From Allokutzneria multivorans (GTDB lineage Bacteria; Actinomycetota; Actinomycetes; Mycobacteriales; Pseudonocardiaceae): a stretch of DNA of 64,000 nt. The notes beneath the pieces are model-generated. The model saw only the letters and a program-made list of their open reading frames with translations. It ran no database searches and was not told the DNA's origin. Each line of letters starts with the position of its first letter. The stretch's first letter is position 1. The translations under genes and the position numbers were made by a program. Of this stretch, positions 49,497 through 58,179 are shown piece by piece. The DNA is taken from the NCBI RefSeq assembly GCF_039537405.1, contig NZ_BAABAL010000019.1, positions 744,001 through 808,000 of the forward strand, in the 5' to 3' direction.

Positions 49497-51847
49497 CTGG
49501 GTTCCTCTGCATTCTGGTGTGACACGGTGTGCGGACCGGCCTGGTCCTTCGGCGAGTCGCGGAACGCGCGCTCACCACGCTTGTGGCCGCCCCGGAAGTC
49601 CGAGAGCATGCTGCGCACCTGGGCGGGTGTGCGGTCGGTGACCGGGGGCTTGGGCACGGCGCGCACACTGCGGTTCTGTCCGCTCCCCTGGTTGCGCGGA
49701 ACGCGCTTGAGCAACCCGTTGCGCGTGCGCTCCCCGCTCGGCCGCTGGTGCTGCGTCACGTTGTCCGGGGTCGGCTCGGGCTCCAGCACCGCGACGGCGA
49801 CCGGGGCGGGGACCGGCTCCGCGGGCTCCGGCGGCGGGATGACGTGCGCCCGCCGGACCAGCTCGGGCTCGTCCTCCGGAACGGTGCGCGTCGCGGGACC
49901 GGTCACCAGCAAGGAGGTCGGCAGCACGATCCGCGCGGTCACCCCGCTCGCGGGGGACTCGGCCAGGTTCACCTGGACACCGAGCCGCTTGGCCAGCTGG
50001 CCGACCACGTAGTGCCCGAGGAACCGCGTCGGCGCGACCAGGAAGTTCTCCTCGCCCCCGAGCCGGGTGTTGGCCCTGGCCATCGCGTCGGCGGACATGC
50101 CGATGCCGTGGTCGATCACGGCCAGCGTGTAGCCGTTCGGCACGCGGCGGCCGTAGATCTCGACCTCGACCTCCGGTGGGGAGAAGGACAGCCCGTTCTC
50201 GATCAGCTCGGCCAGCATGTGCGCGATCTCAGCGGCCACCGCGCCCGCCACGAGCTGGTCGTCGATCCGCCGGAACACCACCCGGTGGTAGTCCTCGACC
50301 TCGGCCAGCGCCGCGCGGACGACGTCGACCGCGGGGAGCGGCTCGGTCCACTGACGGGGGCTGGTGGTGCCCGCGAGGACCAGCAGGCTCTCCGCGTTGC
50401 GCCGCATGCGGGTGGCGAGGTGGTCGAGCTGGAAGAGGTTGGACAGCACCGCCGGGTCCAGCTCCTCCTGCTCCAGGTCGGTGATGAACGCGAGCTGGCG
50501 GCGCAACAGGTTCTGGTTGCGGCGGCCCAGGTTCGCCATGGACTCGCTGGTGTTGCGGCGCAACACCGTCTGCTCGTTGGCCAGCGCGAAGGCGGTCGAC
50601 TGCACGCGGTCAAGCGCACGGGTCACCGAGTGGATCTCCGCACCCGCGCCCACCGGTGCTCGCATCGGCTCGGGCGGCGGCGGTCGCTCGTGCTCCCGAG
50701 CGGTCTGCAGTGCGGCGACCGCCTCCGGGAGGCGTCGGGTCGCGATGTCCTCCGCGTCCTCCGCGAGTGCCGCCAGCGGTCCGATGATGGAGCGCTTGGC
50801 GTCGACGAACATCCACAGCAGCAGTGCGATCACCAGCAGCACCACGAGAACCACGACGACCAGCTCCGCGGTGGCCTCGTTCTGGAGCGTCTCGGCCCGC
50901 CCTTGGATGTCGTCGGCGACGCTCTGCAGCACACCCTGGAGCTCGTCGATGTACGCGGTCATCCAGTCGTGGTGCGCCCGCGAGTTGATCCGCTCGGAGA
51001 GGGCTCCCCCCGCGGCCGCGACCGCGACCCGTTCGGCGTTGGCGATGTCCGCCGCGACCCTGGTGGACTGGGCGCGCTCCAGCCGCTCGCGTTGCGCGGA
51101 GGTGGCTCGCCGGTTGAACTCCGCGAACCCGGCCTGCTTGGTGACGAGGATCTCGCTGAAGCGGATGTACTCGTCGTCCTTGAACCGGTTGCCCGTGGAG
51201 TTGAAGACGCCGTTGAGGAAGGAGCGCTGTTGACCGGAGCGCTCCTTGGCGTTGGACAGCGCGCGCATCGCGAACAAGCCTTGCTGGAGCACGTTGTCAG
51301 CGACCAGGTCGAAGTCGAGGTGTCCCTGGTTGAGCAGCGCGATGCGCTCGGTGAAGTACTCGTGACTGGCGTTGAAGTCGATCGACTTGGAGTCGATCCT
51401 GGTCCGCATCGGGGGGAGGTCGCTCAGCCGGTCCAGCGCGGTGCGCACGGCAGCGACCTTCTCCGGCGACACCGTCCCGATGAGCTGGATCAAGCTGCGC
51501 TGCGCCGCGTCGGTGCGCGCCCGGTACTCCTGGAACAGCCCCCGGAACTCGTCGCGGCCACCGAGGAAGCCACTGCTGATGCCTCGCTCACGCTGGACCT
51601 CGTGCACTAGGCGCTGCACGGTGATCTCGACGGTCACCGAGTCGGAGGTGGCGCGGGCGGCTAAGTCGCGCTGGACGACCGACGTGACCTCGATGCCCAG
51701 CAGGACGACCACAACGGTGAGGCAGAGCGCCAGGATCCGCAGCAGTTTGCCGCGGATGGTGCCGAGGGGGCGGATCTCGCTCGACGGCGCGGTCACCTGT
51801 CTGGGAACGTCGTCGGACCCGGACGACGACCGGTGACCTGCGCTCAC
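49493..51847 (-). CDS. cvnA: Conservon sensor histidine-kinase-like protein CvnA
   Basis: 784 residues. A membrane span (about 40-60), an external sensor of the nitrate/nitrite (NIT) type spanning about 65-320 (VQRERGISSGFLGG is diagnostic), a second span near 345-365, HAMP-like linker, and an ATPase domain with AEIAHMLAELIENGLSFSPP and DHGIGM. No canonical phospho-His box is obvious, as usual in conservon kinases. A long Pro-rich, basic tail follows. GTG 51847 has GGAGG five bases upstream; the longer frame upstream is not needed. The 271-bp gap upstream carries no other gene. Confidence 0.9.
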   Translation of the reverse strand: MSAGHRSSSGSDDVPRQVTAPSSEIRPLGTIRGKLLRILALCLTVVVVLLGIEVTSVVQRDLAARATSDSVTVEITVQRLVHEVQRERGISSGFLGGRDEFRGLFQEYRARTDAAQRSLIQLIGTVSPEKVAAVRTALDRLSDLPPMRTRIDSKSIDFNASHEYFTERIALLNQGHLDFDLVADNVLQQGLFAMRALSNAKERSGQQRSFLNGVFNSTGNRFKDDEYIRFSEILVTKQAGFAEFNRRATSAQRERLERAQSTRVAADIANAERVAVAAAGGALSERINSRAHHDWMTAYIDELQGVLQSVADDIQGRAETLQNEATAELVVVVLVVLLVIALLLWMFVDAKRSIIGPLAALAEDAEDIATRRLPEAVAALQTAREHERPPPPEPMRAPVGAGAEIHSVTRALDRVQSTAFALANEQTVLRRNTSESMANLGRRNQNLLRRQLAFITDLEQEELDPAVLSNLFQLDHLATRMRRNAESLLVLAGTTSPRQWTEPLPAVDVVRAALAEVEDYHRVVFRRIDDQLVAGAVAAEIAHMLAELIENGLSFSPPEVEVEIYGRRVPNGYTLAVIDHGIGMSADAMARANTRLGGEENFLVAPTRFLGHYVVGQLAKRLGVQVNLAESPASGVTARIVLPTSLLVTGPATRTVPEDEPELVRRAHVIPPPEPAEPVPAPVAVAVLEPEPTPDNVTQHQRPSGERTRNGLLKRVPRNQGSGQNRSVRAVPKPPVTDRTPAQVRSMLSDFRGGHKRGERAFRDSPKDQAGPHTVSHQNAEEPR

Positions 51848-52118
51848 AAGGACCTCCACCCAGCCCGGGGTTGCGCGGTCGACCCGCGACTCAAGCTGAA
51901 CCGTGATACGGCACCGGATGGCACCGCGCAATCATCATGCGGCACCGCGAACCCCTCGAAAAACGCGCAAAAACCCTGTGCTAGAAGTGCGAAAGTTCCT
52001 CAGTGGACACACTGTGATCTGCAAGGACATTCCGAACATCCACCGGCCTGACCCGCTGGGACAGCACGGAAAACCTCACCCGTTCGTGCGAGGTGAGTTC
52101 GGCTGGGCGGATATCGTC

Positions 52119-52763
52119 TCAGCCAATTCCGACGATTCTCACCGGCTTCGCGGGCGCACCGTCGAGCGGATCGGCCGGCCCGGGGATGATGCCGTTGGCC
52201 ACGATGCGGTCCAGGACGCGCATGCCCTTGGTGACCCGGCCCAGCACGGTGTACGCGGGCTTGATGTTGGCGAAGCTGTGCACAAGGAAGAACTGCGAAC
52301 CGTTGGTGTCGGGCCCGAAGTTGCCCATTGCCACGGTCCCGCGCGGATAGGTCTCCTTACCGGTGACCTCGTCGTCGAACTTGTACCCGGGACCGCCCTT
52401 CTCGGCCGCGTAGACGTCGCCGCACTGCAGAACGCCCAACCGAGCGGAGTTCGTCAACCGCCAGCACCGCGTCTTGTCGTAGAAGCGCTGTCGCGCAAGC
52501 GAAAGCAGGTTGTGCACAGCGCACGGCGCGTTGGCGCGGTCGAGTTCGAGGTCGATCTCGCCGTAGTTGGTCCTGATGGTCACGCCGACAGTGCCACGGG
52601 CCTTCGCGCGCGGAAGGGGCGCGCGGACGGGCTTCGCGGCGGGGTCGTCCGGGGTCGGTGTGAACACGCACCGGGCCACTGACGGGCTCGCGTGCGCGGG
52701 AAGCGCGACCGTCAACGAGGCGAGCAGGGCGGCGACCACAGCGACAGACCAGCGCTTCCTCAT
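52119..52763 (-). CDS. Secreted cyclophilin-type peptidyl-prolyl isomerase
   Basis: 214 residues from ATG 52763 (MRKRWSVAVV), a Sec signal cleaved near AHA. The cyclophilin core: GEIDLELDRANAP, FYDKTRCWRL, GTVAMGNFGPDTNGSQFFLV (active-site Gln/Phe) and YTVLGRVTKGMRVLD. The catalytic Arg and Gln pattern is largely kept, so it should speed proline isomerisation outside the membrane. The two Cys of CWRL and LQCGD could make a disulfide. Confidence 0.88.
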   Translation of the reverse strand: MRKRWSVAVVAALLASLTVALPAHASPSVARCVFTPTPDDPAAKPVRAPLPRAKARGTVGVTIRTNYGEIDLELDRANAPCAVHNLLSLARQRFYDKTRCWRLTNSARLGVLQCGDVYAAEKGGPGYKFDDEVTGKETYPRGTVAMGNFGPDTNGSQFFLVHSFANIKPAYTVLGRVTKGMRVLDRIVANGIIPGPADPLDGAPAKPVRIVGIG

Positions 52764-53037
52764 AAGGGCCAACCTAACGAGCCCACCGCCGAGGGGGAAG
52801 GCCACTGAACGGCGCAGCATTCTCCGCAATCCCGGAAATATTGATCGCGCAATCAGTTAAGGGATGGTTGGAGCACCGCAATGACAGCCATTTGGATGCA
52901 TGCACACCCATCAGGAGCCCCCTACAATCGTGGCGTTCTTCAGCCCTGCGCAGCGAGAAAGAACGCCTCAATCACCTGCTACCGCCATATAGGTGACACC
53001 CTTTCCCCCATGCCCTAAATGCAGCGGAGGTATTTCC

Positions 53038-53670
53038 ATGTTGAGAACCGCGACGGTCGCCGGTGTGCTGTTATCCCTGCTGGCGGTGCCCTCACCGGCG
53101 CTGGCCGACGACTCGCCGCCTCCGCCCGGAAAGATCACCGTCGACGTGGTCAGCGTCAACGGCTCCGGCTGCCCCGCAGGCACCGCCGCGGTGGCGGTCA
53201 ACCACGACAACACCGCCTTCACCGTGACCTACAGCCGCTACCTCGCCCAGGCCGGCGGCGGCGCCGACCCGACCGAGATCAGGAAGAACTGCCAGCTCAA
53301 CCTGAGGGTGAACGTGCCGCAGGGCTTCACCTACGCGGTGGCGCAGGCGGACTACCGCGGCTACGCCAACCTGGCGAGCGGCGCCAGCGGCATCGAGCAG
53401 GCGAACTACTACTTCACCGGCACTTCGCCGACCGCGCATGTCAGGCACACCTTCCGCGGCCCGTTCAACGACAACTGGCAGGCCACGGACAAGACGGCGA
53501 TCGCCGATCTGGTCTACGCCCCCTGCGGCGAACAGCGCAATCTGAACGTCAACAGCGAGCTGCGGGTGAGCAAGGGCAGCTCGACCGGGCACAGCTTCAT
53601 GTCGATGGACTCCACCGACGGCAGTGTCAACACCATTTATCACTTCGCGTGGAAGAAGTGCGACCAGTAA
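53038..53670 (+). CDS. DUF4360 secreted protein
   Basis: 210 residues, starting at ATG 53038 with GGAGG eight bases upstream. Signal peptide ends at ALA (about residue 23). The mature part matches DUF4360: VSVNGSGCPAGTAAVAVNHDNTAFTVTYSRYLAQAG, two Cys pairs and a C-terminal FAWKKC. Many actinobacteria secrete several copies; function unknown. A strong hairpin follows its stop. Confidence 0.88.
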   Translation: MLRTATVAGVLLSLLAVPSPALADDSPPPPGKITVDVVSVNGSGCPAGTAAVAVNHDNTAFTVTYSRYLAQAGGGADPTEIRKNCQLNLRVNVPQGFTYAVAQADYRGYANLASGASGIEQANYYFTGTSPTAHVRHTFRGPFNDNWQATDKTAIADLVYAPCGEQRNLNVNSELRVSKGSSTGHSFMSMDSTDGSVNTIYHFAWKKCDQ

Positions 53671-53688
53671 CCCCGCGAAACGCGCACC

Positions 53689-53721
53689 GGGCGCGACACT
53701 TCCTTCGGGAGTGTCGCGCCC
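53689..53721 (+). terminator. Strong intrinsic terminator after the DUF4360 gene
   Basis: A 12-bp stem (GGGCGCGACACT, 53689-53700, with 53710-53721), extended by a CC/GG pair around a TTCG tetraloop, then TCCTTTCTT. This separates the DUF4360 transcript from the leader region that follows. Confidence 0.85.
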
Positions 53722-53764
53722 TCCTTTCTTGACCCCCTGCAAAGAAACAACGTTTGCATTCAGC

Positions 53765-53770
53765 TATTCT
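53765..53770 (+). promoter_or_regulatory. Possible -10 element of the leader transcript
   Basis: TATTCT ends six bases before GTG 53777, so the mRNA would begin at the leader ORF. A matching -35 at normal spacing was not found (TTGACC at 53729-53734 is too far), so this promoter may need an activator. Confidence 0.35.
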
Positions 53771-53776
53771 TGTCCG

Positions 53777-53812
53777 GTGACGAACCCCGCGCACGCTGCT
53801 GTCCTCTACTAG
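53777..53812 (+). CDS. 11-codon leader ORF upstream of the methyltransferase
   Basis: A GTG-started ORF reading M-T-N-P-A-H-A-A-V-L-Y and ending in TAG. It sits six bases after a TATTCT hexamer and 24 bp before a terminator-like hairpin, which is the layout of ribosome-stalling leader peptides that control resistance and amino-acid genes. No run of a single regulatory amino acid is present, so induction would depend on an inhibitor or on translation speed. The ORF is tiny and could be chance; its placement between promoter-like and hairpin elements is the argument. Confidence 0.45.
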   Translation: MTNPAHAAVLY

Positions 53813-53835
53813 CTCCGGCGAGCCAGCTCCTCATC

Positions 53836-53872
53836 CGCGCCACCACGCCCGCAGAGGCCGGTGGCGCGTTTT
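53836..53872 (+). terminator. Attenuator-like hairpin before the methyltransferase gene
   Basis: A 9-bp perfect stem (CGCGCCACC at 53836-53844 with GGTGGCGCG at 53860-53868), a 15-nt loop, then TTTT. It lies inside the leader, 36 bp before the chosen start codon. An alternative pairing between CCGGC (about 53815) and GCCGG (53857-53861) would disrupt the stem and could act as an antiterminator. Confidence 0.6.
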
Positions 53873-53907
53873 CAGGCATCGCCGAGCACAGCAGCGGAAA
53901 CGGACTC

Positions 53908-55056
53908 GTGACAACTTCAGCACCCCAGCTCGTCTCGTGGACCGAGGCGGGCCAGCCCCGGACTGCCCAGTGGCGGTCCGCGAACGGCGCACTCCCACCG
54001 ACCTCCACCGTCACGGTGGACGACAGCCTCTCCGCCGACCATGCGTACCGCCTGGCCAAACGCGGAGTCGCCATGTTGTGGCGCGGCGACTTCCAGAACG
54101 CACGCCAGCTGCTCCGCGCCCTCGATCGGCGCATCCCCACAACGCCCGCTCCAACGTTCCAGGCGCACCGCCAAGACCAGGCGCGCCGCGCTCGCGTGCT
54201 CGCGACGGTGTTGGTGCTCCTGGACTCCGACTACACGTTGGACCTCCGGCGCGCACCGAACGTCCGTGAGGCATGCAACGAGGCTTACGGCGAAGCGACC
54301 ACGCTGTCCGCAACGCCACTACGCGAGCTTCTTGGTGTCGTAGGCGCGCACGAGTGGCGCAGGTCCGGCGTGCACATCCCAGCGCTCGGTGCACGGATTC
54401 GGCCCCACTACGGCGTTTTCGCGCCTATAAGGGGCGAGTACGTGCGACTGGTCGCCGAGGCTCCCCTACCGGCGCGCACGGTGGCCTTCGACATCGGAAC
54501 CGGAACTGGTGTGCTGGCCGCAGTGCTAGCGCGTCGCGGAGTCGCGCGCGTCATTGCCACCGATGTGGACAGACGGGCCGTCGTGTGCGCGCAGGAGAAT
54601 TTGGACGCACTCGGTTACGGTGCCCGCACAGAGGTACAGCGCGTCGACCTCTTCCCTCGCGGCCGAGCGCCGCTAGTGGTGTGCAACCCACCGTGGCTCC
54701 CCGCGCGGCCAACCTCGTCTCTGGAGCGCGCGGTGTACGACCCCGGCAGCCGGATGCTCTACGGCTTCCTCGACCGCCTTGGTAAGCACCTCACGAAGGA
54801 CGGCGAAGGCTGGCTGATCCTTTCGGACCTCGCCGAACGACTGGGGCTGCGCAGCCGGGCGAACCTGATGAACGCCTTCGAGCGGGCGGGCTTGGAAGTC
54901 GTAGGGCGTTCAACAGCGACACCGCAGCACGCTCGCGCTTCCACTGTCGACGCGCCGCTGCACTCAGCACGGGTTGCCGAGGTAACTTCGCTCTGGCGTG
55001 TTCGCATGAAAGTGGACGCACAACGCTCAACGACATCCGGATGTCTTAAAGCATGA
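53908..55056 (+). CDS. Class I SAM-dependent methyltransferase with NPPW motif
   Basis: 382 residues from GTG 53908. The N-terminal 190 residues are helical and unassigned (SADHAYRLAKRGVAMLWRGDFQNARQLL). The C-terminal half is a small-molecule/N-methyltransferase fold: FDIGTGTGVLAAVLARRG (SAM loop), ATDVDRRAV and VVCNPPWLPARP, an NPPW/Y motif of enzymes that methylate amide or ring nitrogens (HemK-, RlmG- or adenine-type). The target is unknown. Its leader region suggests controlled expression. The stop overlaps the next gene (ATGA). Confidence 0.8.
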   Translation: MTTSAPQLVSWTEAGQPRTAQWRSANGALPPTSTVTVDDSLSADHAYRLAKRGVAMLWRGDFQNARQLLRALDRRIPTTPAPTFQAHRQDQARRARVLATVLVLLDSDYTLDLRRAPNVREACNEAYGEATTLSATPLRELLGVVGAHEWRRSGVHIPALGARIRPHYGVFAPIRGEYVRLVAEAPLPARTVAFDIGTGTGVLAAVLARRGVARVIATDVDRRAVVCAQENLDALGYGARTEVQRVDLFPRGRAPLVVCNPPWLPARPTSSLERAVYDPGSRMLYGFLDRLGKHLTKDGEGWLILSDLAERLGLRSRANLMNAFERAGLEVVGRSTATPQHARASTVDAPLHSARVAEVTSLWRVRMKVDAQRSTTSGCLKA

Positions 55057-56240
55057 GCAGATCCCCACTGACCCGTTTGGACACTTGCTCCCGCAGGAGC
55101 TACTGCTGGTTCCTAGCAGGAGCAGGCGCGGCGCTGGTGGGCGTGTTGTGCTGGCGGCTCCTGGGAAGCCACAGGTTCTACATCGACCTTGAGGTCTACC
55201 GCCTCGGCGTGCAGACCCTGTGGGACGGCGGAGACCTGTACGGCCCGATGCCTCCGACCTCGGCCGGCATCGCGTTGCCGTTCATCTACCCGCCGTTCTC
55301 CACGGTGGTCTTCGCGCCGTTCACCTTGGTACCTAAAGGCATTGCGGTCATTGCGGCGGTCGCGACTTCGCTCGCGGCCGTCGCGGTGACCCTGTACTTG
55401 GTGTTCGGCAGGGTGTTTCCGGCAGCGAGCAAGCGGCGAAGGATCACGCTCACCGCTCTGGTGCTGCCATTGGCGATCGTGCTGGAGCCGGTGCGCGCAA
55501 CGATCGAGTTCGGGCAGGTCAACCTGTGGCTGATGGGCTTGGTCGCGGCCGACTGTCTGGTCCGCGAGCCGCGATGGCCGCGCGGGATGCTCGTCGGCAT
55601 CGCGGCGGCCATCAAGGTGACTCCTGGCGGGTTCATTCTGTTCTTCCTGCTGCGTAAGGACTTTCGCGCCGCGATGACCACAGTGGCCACCGTCGTCGTC
55701 ACCGCCGCGATCGGCTTCGTGGTGGCTCCAGCGGCTTCTGTCCACTACTGGTCCGACACGATCCTCGGCGCCTCCGGGCTGAGCGGCTCGGCTTTCGCCA
55801 CCAACCAGACCATCGCTGGCGAACTGTCTCGACTCGAAGCCGGACCGGTGCTCACGACGCTCGCGTGGGTCGTGTTGCTGCCTACGGTGCTCGTGGCGAT
55901 GGCCGTCATCATCCGTCGGGTAGGACCGGCGCAGGCAATGGTGGCCAACGCGACCGGTGTGCTCGTCCTGTCGCCGATTTCGTGGTCGCACCACTGGGTG
56001 TGGATCGTGCCCGCGCTCGTGGTGCTCGTCGCGCGGGCACGCCCGTGGCTGGCCCTGGTGCCCGTTTTTGTGGTGGGGCCGCATTCCCTGCTCCCTGCGG
56101 GCGGGCACCGCGAAGCGACCTGGACCTGGTGGCAGCACCTGGTCGGCAACGCCTACCTGCTGATCGCGTTGCTGGCCCTGTTCTGGACCGCCGTGCGACT
56201 CAGCCCATGCTCTTCGCGCCGTCGATCGCCTCACGGATGA
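55053..56240 (+). CDS. GT87/DUF2029-type mannosyltransferase-like membrane protein
   Basis: 395 residues with about ten membrane spans. The external loop after the first span has FYIDLEVYRLGVQTLWDGGDLYGPMP (family Asp), LPFIYPPFSTVVFAPF, and later GQVNLWLMGLVAADCL, all typical of the GT87 group that uses polyprenol-phosphate mannose (PimE-like). The acceptor is unknown. It overlaps the methyltransferase stop by four bases and its 3' end overlaps the convergent DinB gene by 41 bp. Confidence 0.85.
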   Translation: MSRSPLTRLDTCSRRSYCWFLAGAGAALVGVLCWRLLGSHRFYIDLEVYRLGVQTLWDGGDLYGPMPPTSAGIALPFIYPPFSTVVFAPFTLVPKGIAVIAAVATSLAAVAVTLYLVFGRVFPAASKRRRITLTALVLPLAIVLEPVRATIEFGQVNLWLMGLVAADCLVREPRWPRGMLVGIAAAIKVTPGGFILFFLLRKDFRAAMTTVATVVVTAAIGFVVAPAASVHYWSDTILGASGLSGSAFATNQTIAGELSRLEAGPVLTTLAWVVLLPTVLVAMAVIIRRVGPAQAMVANATGVLVLSPISWSHHWVWIVPALVVLVARARPWLALVPVFVVGPHSLLPAGGHREATWTWWQHLVGNAYLLIALLALFWTAVRLSPCSSRRRSPHG

Positions 56241-56721
56241 TGTCCGCGTGCCCGGCGTGCTGGGCGGTCTCGGCGATGATGTGCATAAATGCGCGCCGCG
56301 CGGTCCACTTCGCGCCGGGCTCGAACCACGGCGCCTGGGGCAGCTCGTGCGCGAGGTCCAGGTCGGGCAGCGACGCCACCAGCTCGTTGGTCTTGCGGGC
56401 GACGTCCTCGTAGCGGGCGAGCAGGTTCTCCAGGCTCTCGTCGCCGACCTTGCGGAAGCCGTCCGTCCAGTCCTGCCCGGAGTCGTCGCCCGTCATCATG
56501 TGCTCGGCTCCGCCCTGGATGAAGCGCACCCAGCCGCGCTCGACGTCGGTGACGTGCTTGATGAGCCCGCCGATGGTCAGTTCGCTGACCGTGCTGCGCT
56601 CCCACGCCTGCCCTTCGACCAGGCCGCGAGCGGTGTTGCGCAGGAAGAACCGGTGCTTGTCCAACATCGCGACCAGGTCAGCGCGCTCGCCGGTCAGGGT
56701 GGTGGTCTCGGTGGTCGTCAT
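56200..56721 (-). CDS. DinB-family (DUF664-like) four-helix protein
   Basis: 173 residues from ATG 56721 (GAGG about ten bases upstream). DinB/MDMPI fold: LVAMLDKHRFFLRNTARGL, ELTIGGLIKHVTDVERGWV (first metal His) and ARRAFMHIIAETAQHAGHADIIRE (two His). Such proteins are metal-dependent thiol-transferases, in actinobacteria often using mycothiol. The substrate is not known. Confidence 0.87.
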   Translation of the reverse strand: MTTTETTTLTGERADLVAMLDKHRFFLRNTARGLVEGQAWERSTVSELTIGGLIKHVTDVERGWVRFIQGGAEHMMTGDDSGQDWTDGFRKVGDESLENLLARYEDVARKTNELVASLPDLDLAHELPQAPWFEPGAKWTARRAFMHIIAETAQHAGHADIIREAIDGAKSMG

Positions 56722-56789
56722 GGTGGCGTCCTCACTCGGTTCGTTGCTGTTGAGATCAAAGGTAGAACCCATAGCGGACAACTTCGGTC

Positions 56790-57695
56790 CTAAAGGCGAG
56801 AAACTTCCTCCACCAGTTTGAGCGCCTCGCTGACGATCAGCTCCGGCTGTTGCAAGGGCACCAAGTGGTCCGCGCGGTCGGCCACGACGTGACGCCCTCG
56901 GGGAAGCCGTTCCGCGAGCCGCCGATGCGCCGCTATGAGCACGGGTCGCGGTGGTCGCTCGGCTCTACCGTGCCGCCCCGCGGAGATCACGGTGACCGGG
57001 ATGTCGGGCACCACCGCGCCCTCCATCAGCCCGCGAAGGCCGGTCGCCATCGCGAGCACCTCCGCGGCGCCCGTCCGCAATGCCCTGAAGCTGACCTCTT
57101 CGGAGATCAGTTCGACCGCCATGTCATACGGAAAGTTCTTGTGCAGCACCTTCATCAACAGCGGTCGAGAAGCACCAGCGAGGCAGGCGCCGATCGTGTA
57201 CCCCGTGGCAACCAAGCGTGCCCGTGACCGGTCGTGGTAGGCCTCGATTCCCTCTTCGACCTGATCCACCAGCACAAGTCCCGCGACCATGGCCGGCTGG
57301 CGTTGGGCCACCCAGCGCGCGAGCACACCGCCAAGGCTGTGCCCCACGAGCACAAAACGAGTGTCGTCATCGGCGAGCAGAACGTCTTCGAGGTCCGTGG
57401 CCATCCGGTGCAGCCCAGCGGGCGCCGGGGCGCTCCGGCCCAAACCCGCGCGATCGTAAGCAAGCGTGCGGGTGCGCGCGGCGACCTCCTGCTGCACAAG
57501 ACCCCACGTGCCGCGATTCGCGCCCATGCCCGCTTCGAACACCACAGTCGGCGAGCCGGTGCCGAGCGTGACGTGGTGCAGAAACCTGCCGTCCCTGGTT
57601 CGCGAGCGGCCGGGTTCCCCGAAAGCGCTTCGCTGAAGCATGTTCCCAGTCCACCACGCCACGGCCGAATGAACTCGCCGAAACGCCCGGTGCAC
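56790..57695 (-). CDS. Alpha/beta hydrolase
   Basis: 301 residues. Oxyanion strand VVFEAGMGANRGTW, nucleophile elbow FVLVGHSLGGVLAR and a C-terminal ADHLVPL with the catalytic His. A basic N-terminus precedes the first strand; ATG 57641 is an alternative start. Substrate unknown; it stands alone, 68 bp downstream of the DinB gene on the same strand. Confidence 0.85.
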   Translation of the reverse strand: MHRAFRRVHSAVAWWTGNMLQRSAFGEPGRSRTRDGRFLHHVTLGTGSPTVVFEAGMGANRGTWGLVQQEVAARTRTLAYDRAGLGRSAPAPAGLHRMATDLEDVLLADDDTRFVLVGHSLGGVLARWVAQRQPAMVAGLVLVDQVEEGIEAYHDRSRARLVATGYTIGACLAGASRPLLMKVLHKNFPYDMAVELISEEVSFRALRTGAAEVLAMATGLRGLMEGAVVPDIPVTVISAGRHGRAERPPRPVLIAAHRRLAERLPRGRHVVADRADHLVPLQQPELIVSEALKLVEEVSRL

Positions 57696-57723
57696 ACCAG
57701 GAAGCGCTGCTATCGCTGGACAA

Positions 57724-57968
57724 ATGGAGCGCGCTGGAAACCGGAAGAAGAACGACTTCCTCCGCGATCCCGAGGCGGACGAGATGGTGTGGCGGATCGA
57801 CTACGACTTCACGAAGTTCGACGGGTCTCCGACACTCGTCCCGGTGCCGGACCGAACTCGAGGTTCGAGCGCGTGGACAACGGTCGGACGCACTGGATCA
57901 GCCTGGACCGTCCCGACTCGATGGAGCTGCGCAAACGCTTCTTCACCGAATCTGACCGCACCGCATGA
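57724..57968 (+). pseudogene. Small hypothetical gene with an apparent frameshift
   Basis: From ATG 57724 the frame encodes a charged sequence (KKNDFLRDPEADEM, then DYDFTKFDGSPTLVPVPD) that becomes unlike coding sequence near 57856. A second frame then continues with FERVDNGRTHWISLDRPDSMELRKRFF to a TGA at 57966. Joining the two gives a sensible protein of about 80 residues, so one base seems lost or gained near 57855-57870. It may be a sequencing error, a decayed gene or chance. No family recognised. Confidence 0.4.
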
Positions 57969-58095
57969 AGAAGATCAACTCCGGGCTCTCGTAGCGCTGC
58001 AACGATCTCGGCGTGGTGCAGTGCTGGGATATCGGCCTCCGTCTGGCGGAATCACGAACGCTGCTCCAGCTCCCCGGGGTCTTCGTTCTCGAATC

Positions 58096-58130
58096 CCCTG
58101 ATCCCGCGAATGACCATCGCGGGATCAGGG
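58096..58130. terminator. Strong hairpin upstream of the end of the ACP-glycosyltransferase operon
   Basis: A 13-bp perfect stem (CCCTGATCCCGCG, 58096-58108, with 58118-58130) and a 9-nt loop. It lies between the hypothetical gene and the stop of the membrane methyltransferase, so it probably ends the leftward operon. The rest of 57969-58179 shows nothing else. Confidence 0.8.
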
Positions 58131-58179
58131 CTCTCCACGGGCGCAAGGCCCACTTGTTCCTGCTCAACCTGAACGAGTG

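Noticed and set aside
49529..51610. A 693-residue frame antisense to cvnA
   Set aside because: A GC-driven shadow; cvnA has recognisable NIT and ATPase domains and a good ribosome site.
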